A DNA stretch of 47,426 nt from Legionellaceae bacterium. Lineage in GTDB: Bacteria; Pseudomonadota; Gammaproteobacteria; Legionellales; Legionellaceae. Positions 24,252 through 33,057 of the stretch are shown here, one piece after another (the stretch's first letter is position 1; each line of letters starts with the position of its first letter). The stretch is taken from positions 1-47,426 of the forward strand of contig CANNJG010000001.1 of assembly GCA_947504795.1 (NCBI GenBank), in the 5' to 3' direction. The notes beneath the pieces were generated by a model, which saw only the letters and a list, made by a program, of their open reading frames with translations, had not been told where the DNA came from and did no database searches. Made by a program: the position numbers and the translations under genes.

Positions 24252-24375
24252 AGCTAACGGGCGGCCTATGTCCCCTGCGCTACGTCCCGCTGCTTACCAG
24301 CGGGATCCGGTTTTTTCTATCATTGCTGGATCCGGCATAAAGCACGCGACGTAGGCGGCGGAGTAGGTCGCTAAA
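24252..24375. repeat. MITE- or REP-like element with imperfect terminal inverted repeats
   Basis: The 374-base gap between convergent lpd and nagZ (24034-24407) has no gene. Its distal part forms a compact element. The left arm near 24254-24290 contains CCTATGTCCCCTGCGCTACGTC; the reverse complement of the right arm near 24345-24374 reads CCTACTCCGCCGCCTACGTC, a clear but imperfect match. Between them lie a seven-pair hairpin and two copies of a GGATCC-centred motif 24 bases apart (24303-24308 and 24328-24333). GC content looks higher than the surroundings. The proximal part (24034-24250) has only a short GGCG/CGCC stem near 24082. Confidence 0.5.
24286..24316 (+). terminator. Hairpin followed by T6, likely lpd terminator
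   Basis: CCCGCTG (24286-24292) and CAGCGGG (24298-24304) form a perfect seven-pair GC-rich stem with loop CTTAC. Six T follow at 24311-24316 after the linker ATCCGG. The linker is longer than in a canonical intrinsic terminator, so efficiency is uncertain. Position between convergent genes and about 250 bases after lpd fits termination. Confidence 0.45.
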
Positions 24376-24407
24376 TGATTCCTAAAATTGATTCGTGTAG
24401 GGTATAT

Positions 24408-25493
24408 TTAGGATCTAACCGTATGTTTAAAACGAACAATTCGTTTAAATGCGTGGTCGATAGCGTCTCGTGGAATGATGCCGTCTAGAACCTGCGACTC
24501 TATCCTATCGATGAGGGTTTTAGGATCTTCTGGGCGATCACTGAGTTGATTACCGATGATAAACATATCTGCGCTCGCTGCAATGGCGAGTGGAATGGCC
24601 TTTTCTAAGCTATAGTGGTCACTGATGGCTTTCATTTGCATATCATCTGTGATGATGACGCCGTCGTAATGAAGCGTTTCTCGTAGGAGCTTGGTTAACA
24701 TCCTGTGAGATAAGGTGGCGGGTAATCCAGAGGGGTCCAGGGTGCGATTAATGATGTGCGCAGTCATAATCATCTGGCACCATTGGGGCTTAGATAAAAG
24801 TAATTGATAAGGGATTAGCTCTTCTTCCTGCCAGGTGGAAGTGACATCGACAAATCCTAGGTGAGAGTCGTCGAGAGAACTGCCATGCCCAGGGAAATGT
24901 TTAAAAGCGCACTGAACGCGTTGTGCGGCAAACGCATCTACAAATAATTGTGCACAATGGGCAACCCGTTTAGGATCGGATGAAAAACTTCGATCCAGTT
25001 TGCCAATGATGGGATTGTGGGGGTTGATGTTCACATCAATTAATGGAGCGAAATCTAGATTAAATCCTAATTCGCGTAACGTATTGGCCATTGTTGAAGC
25101 CGTTTGCAGAATCTCAGCATCTTCCATTTCTGCGATACGGGCCGCTGCTACCGTATCTGGAAAACCAAAAGAGGGTTTGAGTCGATTGACGTTTCCTCCT
25201 TCATAGTCAACTGAAATAATTAGGGGCAGCACAGGATATTGCTTGTGTTGATGCGCTAAAGTATTGGCATGCTGCAAGGTATGATTCAGCTGTTTAACTT
25301 GCTCGGGATTATGTATGTTTTTATTAAATTGGTTTGTTTGAAAATGATAATCAAATAAAATAACCCCACCAATACTTTCGGTTTGTATTGCTTTGATAAT
25401 ACGTGAATGCTCATCCAGAGAATTGCCTTCAAACCCAATAATCAGCATTTGTCCAATTTTATAACGAAGCAGGTTATCCGTGTGCATACGCAT
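24408..25493 (-). CDS. nagZ: Beta-N-acetylhexosaminidase, GH3 family (NagZ-like)
   Basis: Cytoplasmic enzyme that removes N-acetylglucosamine from muropeptides during peptidoglycan recycling. The 361-residue protein has the NagZ loop KHFPGHGSSLDDSH at about 198-211, with the His-Asp general acid/base dyad D209/H211. The nucleophile Asp is in IITDDMQM (D283/D284). VDYEGGNVNRL near 95-105 is the substrate-binding start seen in this family. No signal peptide is visible, consistent with a cytoplasmic NagZ. It lies 37 bases downstream of the 1800-residue gene on the same strand and may be read from the same transcript. Related GH3 beta-glucosidases are less likely because of the His-Asp dyad. Confidence 0.92.
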   Translation of the reverse strand: MRMHTDNLLRYKIGQMLIIGFEGNSLDEHSRIIKAIQTESIGGVILFDYHFQTNQFNKNIHNPEQVKQLNHTLQHANTLAHQHKQYPVLPLIISVDYEGGNVNRLKPSFGFPDTVAAARIAEMEDAEILQTASTMANTLRELGFNLDFAPLIDVNINPHNPIIGKLDRSFSSDPKRVAHCAQLFVDAFAAQRVQCAFKHFPGHGSSLDDSHLGFVDVTSTWQEEELIPYQLLLSKPQWCQMIMTAHIINRTLDPSGLPATLSHRMLTKLLRETLHYDGVIITDDMQMKAISDHYSLEKAIPLAIAASADMFIIGNQLSDRPEDPKTLIDRIESQVLDGIIPRDAIDHAFKRIVRFKHTVRS

Positions 25494-25530
25494 TTAGTCC
25501 GTGACTACTGTTGGCTGTATCTTAGAAATT

Positions 25531-28500
25531 CTATATCTGAAAGACAAGGCTATCATTATTCTCTTTTTCCTTTTTCTTAGACGTATGACGAAAAAAGTTG
25601 AAACAATTTAAATAACCATCAACCGGTGTCGGCAGGTTAGACGTTTTTGCTAGTGCACTATAGTGTTGCTGCTGTTTGGGTGCTGGGTACAATCCTACCG
25701 CTGAAAGTAGGGCACAAACACACGCTATCAACCATTGAAAATACGTTGTTGATTGATTGTTAGGGTGGTCCAATAATTCTTTTTTGTGTGTTAACGTTAG
25801 TTTTTGAATGGCTCGTAATCGAGCAATTAAGTGGCACTCTAAATCCTGCGGCGTTGTGTCTGGCTGTTTAATCGTTGCCTTTTTGATTTCTTTCAGAAGC
25901 CGCTTTTTCTGATCCCTTGATGCTTGATCTAAGGTCTTATCGGTATTAAGGTAGGTTTTAAATGCTTCAATCATCGAGAGGGCAGTGTCGAGTTGCTTGT
26001 AATAGGGCTTGTAGATTCTAACAAATTCCTCATGAGCTGCATCAAGCTTTGTTTTAATCAACGTGTCGACTGCCTCGACGTTTATGATATCTTGCGATTC
26101 GGTTAGTAACGTTTCTAGTTGTTTGGAAAAATAAGCTTTTAGCATGGTCGCATATTCGCTTGCGATGCTTTTGTCTGAAAGTGATTTTGGGGGACGACAG
26201 TATCGTTCTACTTGCTCATTAAAATAATGGGCAGCAAAAGATCGACGATAATTTTTTTGAAACTCGTTTTTACCTTCCAATTCTTTATCAAGATATTGAA
26301 TTTTTACATTGGAATTCTCGATGGACAACTCAGTTTTCGCCAGGGAACTTTTAAGGTTTTCTTCAAGGGCCGTTAGTTTGTTTAAAATAGCGTCAGCATT
26401 ATAAGATTCTAAGAAAATATTTTGACCGTCATTAAATAAAGGTCTAAGTTCTTCATTATACATGTTTAAAAGACTTGGATTCATCCCAATTGGGTTGGTC
26501 TGTGCGGGATATTTTTGATACCTTTTTGTAAATTCTTGAGTTATATTTAAATAGCGTTCAATGTGTTTTTTTTCATTGGCATGATCTGAACGGAACGCTT
26601 CCTCTGCTGCTTTTCGATGTTGCGTTGTAACACTGCTACAGACTAGGTCCTCTTTTTTATTAAAAGTCATATCTAATGGGAAAACAAGGCCTTGAAACCA
26701 CAAGTCAAAGCTTTCTTTGGCAGGGTTTGTGAAGGCACCTGGTGGCGTTCCTAGGCTATGTTCTAATCGATCTAAATATTTAATCCATTCCCCAAAGTGT
26801 ACATGATTAATAGCTTCTAGGTTATCTACTACGGCGTTATGACCGATTTTGATTATGTTAGACAATTTTTCTTCTAATTCTATCTTGAGTCGATAAATAC
26901 TCCATCCTGAAAAAATCAAATTCCAATACGATTCAGAATTGTCAATGAGGTAGTCTACTAACAGTGTGGCTTGTTTGGCTTGTCTTTGGGTTTTATCAAG
27001 CGGCGTTACGTGATAGCCTTTCTGGACTAAATTTAAATACAGAGGCTCATGTTTTGGATCATACGTGAGCGTTTCTTGTGTAAAATCAATATTCTCCAGA
27101 AGGGGGATGATGTCGTCTTTTAACCGGCTGCGTTGCCAATAGCCGAACTGGGACTTGCTAAAGAGGTGATACTCCCTACCATGCTGGATCAAGGTTAAAC
27201 GTTCCTGACGGGGTCTCGAAAAATCCGTTATTTCGCTGGATATTCGCATGAGGTGAATGGTTCGCTCCCTATCCCAGGTTTTTCCCTGGGTTAGGGACTG
27301 AATTGTACCAGGAAGAAGATACACTGCATTCATCACATTCCATATGTGTGGATACCGTGCAATTTTTTCAAGCGGTAGGATAGTATTGACATCTGTGGTG
27401 TATGGTCTGATCAACGTTGCACACTTTGGAACGAGTGATAAACCGTCATCGTAGACTTTTTGCAATAAGCCAAACATGTCGGGTTCAGAATATAATGCTG
27501 AACCCAGTTTTAGAAGGGGGACAATATTTTCGGTATATTGAGTGTTGAGTATTTGGGAATTTGTTATTGTTTTTTTTTCAACTCGTTCTAAACTTTCGAG
27601 GCCGATGGCTAATTGCTCTAAATGATAAAAGGTATTCACCAAGCGCATGTAAAATCGGATGGAGGGTGAGGCTTCTGCTTGGGTCGGTATTCTTGAAAAA
27701 GGAACGCCTTGTGGATTAGGTTTGAGAAATGTTTGAACATGCTGATTAAATATTGAAATTGTTTTAAACAATTGGGTTCGAATATAGTCTATATAAGTGG
27801 ATAAATGCTGTGATTGTAAAATAAATTGTTCACGCTGATTGTCTGCTGTCGCTTTAGTATTCGCCGGTCCTTTATTATAGGTATCTTCAGCATTCTGCAG
27901 CCAAACATCGGAGCGATTCCGCCAATATTTTACTCGCTTGGATTGGTCGAAATTAAAGTGCTTTAAATTGTCGTAGAATTTGTCGTTTATTAGAATTTTG
28001 CTGCCAACGGTCTCATCGAAAAAAGAGAAGGCATGGATAAAATATTGATCTAATTTTATGAAATTAGGCAACTCGCTTAAATAAGGTTGAATATATTGAT
28101 ATAAGCGCCTACATTTTTTTTGTAAACACTTGGTGTTGATTGTCAAAGCATCTATTCCGTTTCGGAAATGTTTCTCAATGAGTTGCAGCAGTTCGTCATA
28201 TGCTTGTTTAGCATGGTTGAATTCTTCAATTTTGTTTTGATATAAATGATAGATTGCCCATGTTTCCTCTAATCCTAATGTCGCTGGATCTGAAATTAAC
28301 AGGTTATGTTGATCGTGAGAATTGAGTTCCGACACTTCAACACGTCGTTTTTTTGGAAAAAATTCAGTATTGGTGAGTTTGACGGGTTGAGACAATAGCT
28401 GCGTATTGGCCCAATCTATTGGCACCATCATTAACTCTGATAAGGGTGGGCTATCTTGAAATACGCTGGTTTCTGAGCAGTGCAAAGGTGACGCAAACTT

Positions 28501-30933
28501 TATATGGGATCGGAGCGTGCCAATATGACTATAAAAATCTGAAAACCGATTATGGTATGGGAGTTCTTTGTCTAAAGATTTATGATTAGCCAGCTCGCTG
28601 AATTGCTCTATAATATTTTCTGGAATGAGCGGAATAGGTATCTCTTTTAAAACAAACCTTGTGCCGTCATTACCCCAGGTATGGTAAGTCTTATCATAAT
28701 TTTTGAATAAAATAAAACGATGTTTAGGGAGTGTTTTTTGGTAAGCGTCACTTTTAATATCGGTATGTTTAGAAGTAACACGTCGCAATATCATGTCAAA
28801 TCCTTCAAAAACATTATAGGGAAATAGGGTTAGTTCCGCTCGTTCATCTATCCTTTTTATTAATGTGTCGCATTGTCGTTGACGTAATTTTTCTGTAGCC
28901 TTTGCTTTTATAAAATAATGCTTTAAACGGTGTTGTATGCTTGCCATTACGTCTTCATTTCTCAGTCGAGAAATAAGAGAGTGTTCGTTTGTTTCGAGTT
29001 TATCAATTTCTGGTGCGATTTTTCTAAGATAGGGGGCTAATACTCGGTATGCCGCAATGTTCTTAGGTTCTAGATCTGAGGTATTAAACAAAAGGCTTGT
29101 CTGTTGCTCTCCCCATGTTAGAGTCCTTAGGACTTGTTCACACTCATTTTTTAGTCCTGTAATAGCAAAACGTCGGTATTTCATGAAACACGTATCCTCT
29201 AATTTTAATAACTCAGGATGAGTATTGAAATTAGCCAAATTTTGAATGTGATCGGTTAAGGATTCAAATTGTTTAGAGACCCATTGCATGCAGGGTTGAG
29301 ACAGTGAGCAAGGGTCTAGCATTAATTCAACTTCAATTTTATCAATGATGGCAAATAACTTAACAAATAATTGTTCTTTAGTGATTTTTAAGTAAGTGAA
29401 TAAGAGTGCCTGGTAAGCCGAATGCAACGGACCGACCTGCTGGAAATTGCTATTTAAAAGAACCCATACTTGGCGTATTAAACGTATATAATGGATGATT
29501 TGCAGCGCACTCAATTGAGTGGTTTGATGCTTTTTTAAAGTTTCTAATAATTTATTTGCTTCATTTTGTAGGGCTTGGAGTTCTTTTTGCTCAATATTAG
29601 GGGTGTATTGGTGAATAGTGTCGGTTTGTTGATTCATCCATGTGGTCAATTGGTCCAGATGCCTAGGCATGTCAGCGGCTAGCTGGCTTAACGCCTCAAA
29701 ATCCATGTCTCCCTTTTTCGAGTGAATATGTCGTGTTGCAAACCCCATGAGATGACCCATGGAATATGACAATGAAATTTTATCATCGGATTGTTGGTCG
29801 GCATCGTGCTTCCATTCAGAATAATCCTCAAAGCGCTCGCGTAAAAAAGAAGCTTCAAGGATTAGATGAGCGAAGCGTTCGGTTAGGTCAATATCATAAT
29901 CAGTGAGCAGGAGAAGGAGACCTTGATGAGCAGCATCAGAAATCTTACCCCCATCTTGATACCAAATTTCGCTAGCAGCACTAATTATCTGTTTGACATT
30001 GCCATTCAACTGCCCCACCATAGTAAGCGTTTCTTTTGAAAAATGGATTCCCAACAGTATTTTTCGCATTTGGCTGACTTGGTTTGGCAACTTATCGTAA
30101 TGAATATGGGCTTTTTTCTGCAGAATATCGAGATAGAGAGGTGTAAGCGCTGCACAATAGTCTAACTTGGTTGTGCCAGCAGGCCATCGGTGAGCGAGAG
30201 GCTCTATAATTTGGAAGTCCAATTGGGTGACATGCCATTCTTTATCGTATCCATATAGCTTGTATTCTTTTCTATTTTTATTATGAATGAGTGTTGGAAT
30301 GAAATCTGGATTCTTTAGAGTATTACAATCAGTCTCCTGATTTGATTCAGTCAAAAAGTTTATTTCTGAAAATTCAATCAAAGGAAGCGGTGGATCCTGG
30401 CGATTGATGGGTTGATTGAAGTATTGGCGCAACAGATGGCTATTAAACGGAGGAACATTGACGGTAAGTGACTTAATTTTAAACTCTGGCAATCCAATAC
30501 TAATCGGTTCAATGCTGTTAACGATAGCCTCGAGGTTTTCGTCGATGGCACAGTTTATGCCGTCACGGACCTCAGGGAAATATGATTGAATTGTGTCTAA
30601 ATTTGCTGCCTGTGGATCTTTGAAGGTGCAGCGTTGGATAATAGGTTTAGCGTTTTGAAAATGGACATGGTAAATGGTTTTATCGTGGAGGAGGTAGGCA
30701 GATTGACTATTCAAACGCACTGAAAGTTCGGCTGGATTGGTCTCAGCTAATTCTAAAGGGTCATCTTCAAGACGGGTCCTTGTGGTTGTTCCTTGCAGCA
30801 AGCTTGTTATATCTAGGCGAAGTGTATCCAGTGTGGGGGAAAGGTCTGTCGCTAGTTGCAATGCACTCGGCAGGTTGACCATGGTCTTCACCCATGAGAG
30901 GGATTGAATCCGTTCTTGAAAAAATTCAAACAT
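25531..30933 (-). CDS. Giant orphan protein of 1800 residues, candidate secreted effector
   Basis: No family recognised. The sequence is polar and mostly helical, with many Lys/Glu/Gln/Asn/His and several stretches that look coiled-coil, for example LQALQNEANKLLETLKKHQ in the first third and a Lys/Glu-rich zone in the last quarter. There is no N-terminal signal peptide. Close to the C terminus lies one hydrophobic segment (YFQWLIACVCALLSAVGLYP, about 1723-1742), followed by a polar tail ending KEKENNDSLVFQI. Four places near residues 78-100, 222-245, 735-765 and 1250-1275 share a loose pattern: a Y/F-x-L-F/Y-like start, a polar turn, then a hydrophobic strand. Size, composition and the Glu/Ser-containing C terminus recall large Dot/Icm substrates of Legionella and Coxiella, but I cannot show homology. 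AGGGA precedes the ATG. The base composition looks more AT-rich than that of its neighbours. Confidence 0.8.
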   Translation of the reverse strand: MFEFFQERIQSLSWVKTMVNLPSALQLATDLSPTLDTLRLDITSLLQGTTTRTRLEDDPLELAETNPAELSVRLNSQSAYLLHDKTIYHVHFQNAKPIIQRCTFKDPQAANLDTIQSYFPEVRDGINCAIDENLEAIVNSIEPISIGLPEFKIKSLTVNVPPFNSHLLRQYFNQPINRQDPPLPLIEFSEINFLTESNQETDCNTLKNPDFIPTLIHNKNRKEYKLYGYDKEWHVTQLDFQIIEPLAHRWPAGTTKLDYCAALTPLYLDILQKKAHIHYDKLPNQVSQMRKILLGIHFSKETLTMVGQLNGNVKQIISAASEIWYQDGGKISDAAHQGLLLLLTDYDIDLTERFAHLILEASFLRERFEDYSEWKHDADQQSDDKISLSYSMGHLMGFATRHIHSKKGDMDFEALSQLAADMPRHLDQLTTWMNQQTDTIHQYTPNIEQKELQALQNEANKLLETLKKHQTTQLSALQIIHYIRLIRQVWVLLNSNFQQVGPLHSAYQALLFTYLKITKEQLFVKLFAIIDKIEVELMLDPCSLSQPCMQWVSKQFESLTDHIQNLANFNTHPELLKLEDTCFMKYRRFAITGLKNECEQVLRTLTWGEQQTSLLFNTSDLEPKNIAAYRVLAPYLRKIAPEIDKLETNEHSLISRLRNEDVMASIQHRLKHYFIKAKATEKLRQRQCDTLIKRIDERAELTLFPYNVFEGFDMILRRVTSKHTDIKSDAYQKTLPKHRFILFKNYDKTYHTWGNDGTRFVLKEIPIPLIPENIIEQFSELANHKSLDKELPYHNRFSDFYSHIGTLRSHIKFASPLHCSETSVFQDSPPLSELMMVPIDWANTQLLSQPVKLTNTEFFPKKRRVEVSELNSHDQHNLLISDPATLGLEETWAIYHLYQNKIEEFNHAKQAYDELLQLIEKHFRNGIDALTINTKCLQKKCRRLYQYIQPYLSELPNFIKLDQYFIHAFSFFDETVGSKILINDKFYDNLKHFNFDQSKRVKYWRNRSDVWLQNAEDTYNKGPANTKATADNQREQFILQSQHLSTYIDYIRTQLFKTISIFNQHVQTFLKPNPQGVPFSRIPTQAEASPSIRFYMRLVNTFYHLEQLAIGLESLERVEKKTITNSQILNTQYTENIVPLLKLGSALYSEPDMFGLLQKVYDDGLSLVPKCATLIRPYTTDVNTILPLEKIARYPHIWNVMNAVYLLPGTIQSLTQGKTWDRERTIHLMRISSEITDFSRPRQERLTLIQHGREYHLFSKSQFGYWQRSRLKDDIIPLLENIDFTQETLTYDPKHEPLYLNLVQKGYHVTPLDKTQRQAKQATLLVDYLIDNSESYWNLIFSGWSIYRLKIELEEKLSNIIKIGHNAVVDNLEAINHVHFGEWIKYLDRLEHSLGTPPGAFTNPAKESFDLWFQGLVFPLDMTFNKKEDLVCSSVTTQHRKAAEEAFRSDHANEKKHIERYLNITQEFTKRYQKYPAQTNPIGMNPSLLNMYNEELRPLFNDGQNIFLESYNADAILNKLTALEENLKSSLAKTELSIENSNVKIQYLDKELEGKNEFQKNYRRSFAAHYFNEQVERYCRPPKSLSDKSIASEYATMLKAYFSKQLETLLTESQDIINVEAVDTLIKTKLDAAHEEFVRIYKPYYKQLDTALSMIEAFKTYLNTDKTLDQASRDQKKRLLKEIKKATIKQPDTTPQDLECHLIARLRAIQKLTLTHKKELLDHPNNQSTTYFQWLIACVCALLSAVGLYPAPKQQQHYSALAKTSNLPTPVDGYLNCFNFFRHTSKKKEKENNDSLVFQI

Positions 30934-30966
30934 CCAATTTTATCCCTAGACAATTTAAGATTAACC

Positions 30967-30983
30967 ATTATAAACCAATTGGT
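30967..30983 (-). promoter_or_regulatory. -10 box and palindrome upstream of the giant gene
   Basis: On the minus strand TATAAT (30967-30972), a perfect -10, lies 34 bases before the start codon. Just upstream is a perfect 10-base palindrome, ACCAATTGGT (30974-30983). A TTGACT further upstream is 22 bases from the -10, too far for a standard promoter, and the sequence at 17 bases is only a partial -35. This is the pattern of a promoter that needs an activator or is blocked by a repressor at the palindrome. The rest of the 255-base gap up to 31188 shows no gene. Confidence 0.42.
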
Positions 30984-31200
30984 GCGCATAATAAAGTCAA
31001 AAAAAAGAACACTATTGAGCTTATAAAAAAAATCTAACGCTTTTAATGATCCTAAAATTTACATGTTTTTTATGATCGAAAATTAGGCAGGCCTCGGCAA
31101 CCAGACGGTGTTTTTAACAAAGCGCAACAACCGGCTTTCTATCCAATTTTGTAAATGTTAGTCTATGCTATTTGATGAATAGAATTGGATGATCTTTAAG

Positions 31201-31986
31201 ATGAAAATTTTAGTTTTTGACATCGAAACGGTACCTGACGTCGTTACCGGACGAAAACTTTATCAGTTGGATGAGCTTTCGGATAACGACACTGCAAAAG
31301 CCCTATTTGCGTTACGGCGAGCAAAAGTAGGAACCGATTTCTTACCTCATTATTTGCAAAAAATAGTTGCCATTTCTCTCGTCATCAGCGCGCCATCCCA
31401 ACTGAAGGTATGGTCTTTGGGTGATGAAACATCAGATGAACCTGAACTTATCAAACGGTTTTTTAACGGAATAGACAAGCACTTACCCACTTTAGTGAGT
31501 TGGAATGGCTGTGGATTTGATTTGCCTGTCTTGCATTATCGTTCCTTACTTCATAAAGTCCCTGCGCCAAGCTATTGGGAAGTCGGTGAACAGACGCAGT
31601 CATTTCGATGGAACAACTATCTTAACCGGTTCCATTATCGACATTTAGATTTAATGGATGTCTTAGCGGGATATCAAAATAAAGCATTTGCGCCTTTGGA
31701 TGATATATCGTCACTGTTAGGGTTCCCGGGTAAAATGGGCATGAGCGGCGATAAAGTTTGGCAAACCTATCAAGATGGAAACCTATCAAGTATCCGTCAT
31801 TATTGTGAAACCGATGTGTTAAACACCTATTGCGTTTACCTCCGCTTTGAATTGATAAGAGGCATCTTAACCCAAGACGATTATAACCAGGCCATTCGTC
31901 GCTTACAACAGTATTTGCAAGAGGAAAAAGACAAACCGCATCTCCTCGCATTTCTTGAAAAAATGGATCCAATCTTCGAAGTTTGA
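31201..31986 (+). CDS. Predicted 3'-5' exonuclease, DEDDy family (PolB exonuclease-like, PF10108 type)
   Basis: Stand-alone exonuclease domain related to that of family B DNA polymerases. MKILVFDIETVPD gives Exo I (D7, E9). SWNGCGFDLPVL near 101-112 gives Exo II, with the conserved Asp. HYCETDVLNTY near 200-210 gives Exo III of the Y-x3-D form. All four metal ligands are present, so it should be active; its cellular role in DNA repair or RNA processing is not known. The frame opens at ATG 31189, adding MIFK, but homologues of this family begin near MKILVFDIET, so I prefer 31201. It stands alone, divergent from the giant gene and convergent with potD. Confidence 0.85.
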   Translation: MKILVFDIETVPDVVTGRKLYQLDELSDNDTAKALFALRRAKVGTDFLPHYLQKIVAISLVISAPSQLKVWSLGDETSDEPELIKRFFNGIDKHLPTLVSWNGCGFDLPVLHYRSLLHKVPAPSYWEVGEQTQSFRWNNYLNRFHYRHLDLMDVLAGYQNKAFAPLDDISSLLGFPGKMGMSGDKVWQTYQDGNLSSIRHYCETDVLNTYCVYLRFELIRGILTQDDYNQAIRRLQQYLQEEKDKPHLLAFLEKMDPIFEV

Positions 31987-32019
31987 ACAGTCGATCCGAG
32001 CCTTAGCAGCAAAACCTTA

Positions 32020-33057
32020 TCAAAACGCTAGTTTTAATTTTTCCCAGTATTTATTAAAGAGTTGTATGGTTTCCTCATTGACATCGCGTTGATAATTCCC
32101 TCTCGCCATGATGTCTTTTGGAGGGAAAATAGTAGGATTATCTCGGATTGATTTAGGTAGAATACGCCAACTTGCTTGGTTCGCAATCGCATATCCATAC
32201 TCAAGGACAATCTGTGCCCCTGAACTAGGACGGAGTAAATAATCAATGAATTGGTAAGCTTCGTTAAGATGGGGCGCTGACTTGGGGATAGCGAGACAAT
32301 CTACCCATATCACGAATCCATCTGCAGGATAGACAAAGCGAACAGCTTCATTTTCATCTTGCGCTCTGACTATTGCACCATTCCACACAGAGCCCACATG
32401 AGCGTCTTCGTCAATGATTAATGACTGAATGGCATCATTCGCAAATAATTTTATGTTAGGGACTAAGTCTAATAAATGTTCATAAGCGGCTTTGATATGC
32501 TCAGGGTTAGCGTCATTTATGTCGTAACCAAGACTCATTAACCCAATTGAAAAGACATCTCGCGTATCATTTATTAACATTAATTGATTGACCCAGCGCT
32601 TATCCCATAAGTCGTGCCATGCGCTAGGTGGATTTTTGATCCAATGCTTGTTGTAGAATAGTCCTGTCGTACCCCAGACAAGTGGAATGTGATAGTCATT
32701 ATGCGGATCGAACGGATTATCTGTAAATTGGAGATCAATGTTATGTGTATTTTTTAATCTTGTTGGGTCTATTTTAGTAATAAGACCATATTTTTTTAGT
32801 CGTTCTACATAATAAGAAGAGGGTAAAATAATGTCGTAAATATTTTTTTTGTTTGCGCGTAATTTGGCATACATGGTTTCATTACTGTCATAAGTTGATA
32901 CATTAACCTGAATACCCGTTTCTTTTTGAAAATCCCATATCAGTTTAGGCGGTATTTCTCCGCCGACGAGATAAATATTCAGAATAGGTTTTGCGAGACC
33001 CATACAGGCGCACATGAGCATACTAATAAAAAGAATGCAACGAGTCATCAGCATCAT
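32020..33057 (-). CDS. potD: Polyamine ABC transporter, periplasmic binding protein
   Basis: Captures spermidine or putrescine in the periplasm and delivers it to the PotB/PotC permease. The 345-residue protein has a signal peptide, probably cut after GLA near residue 22. The mature part starts PILNIYLVGGEIPPKLIWDFQKETGIQVNVSTYDSNETM and includes NIYDIILPSSYYVERL, both typical of PotD/PotF. The FVIWVDCLAIPKSAPHLNEAYQFIDYLL region near the C-terminal third is also diagnostic. The start overlaps the potC stop as ATGA. Two further Met codons near the start leave the exact N terminus open by a few residues. Preference between spermidine and putrescine cannot be read reliably. Confidence 0.9.
   Translation of the reverse strand: MMLMTRCILFISMLMCACMGLAKPILNIYLVGGEIPPKLIWDFQKETGIQVNVSTYDSNETMYAKLRANKKNIYDIILPSSYYVERLKKYGLITKIDPTRLKNTHNIDLQFTDNPFDPHNDYHIPLVWGTTGLFYNKHWIKNPPSAWHDLWDKRWVNQLMLINDTRDVFSIGLMSLGYDINDANPEHIKAAYEHLLDLVPNIKLFANDAIQSLIIDEDAHVGSVWNGAIVRAQDENEAVRFVYPADGFVIWVDCLAIPKSAPHLNEAYQFIDYLLRPSSGAQIVLEYGYAIANQASWRILPKSIRDNPTIFPPKDIMARGNYQRDVNEETIQLFNKYWEKLKLAF

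Noticed and set aside
27770..27790. GGGTTCGAATA, resembling a tRNA T-loop
   Set aside because: It lies inside the giant gene with no acceptor, D or anticodon stem around it.
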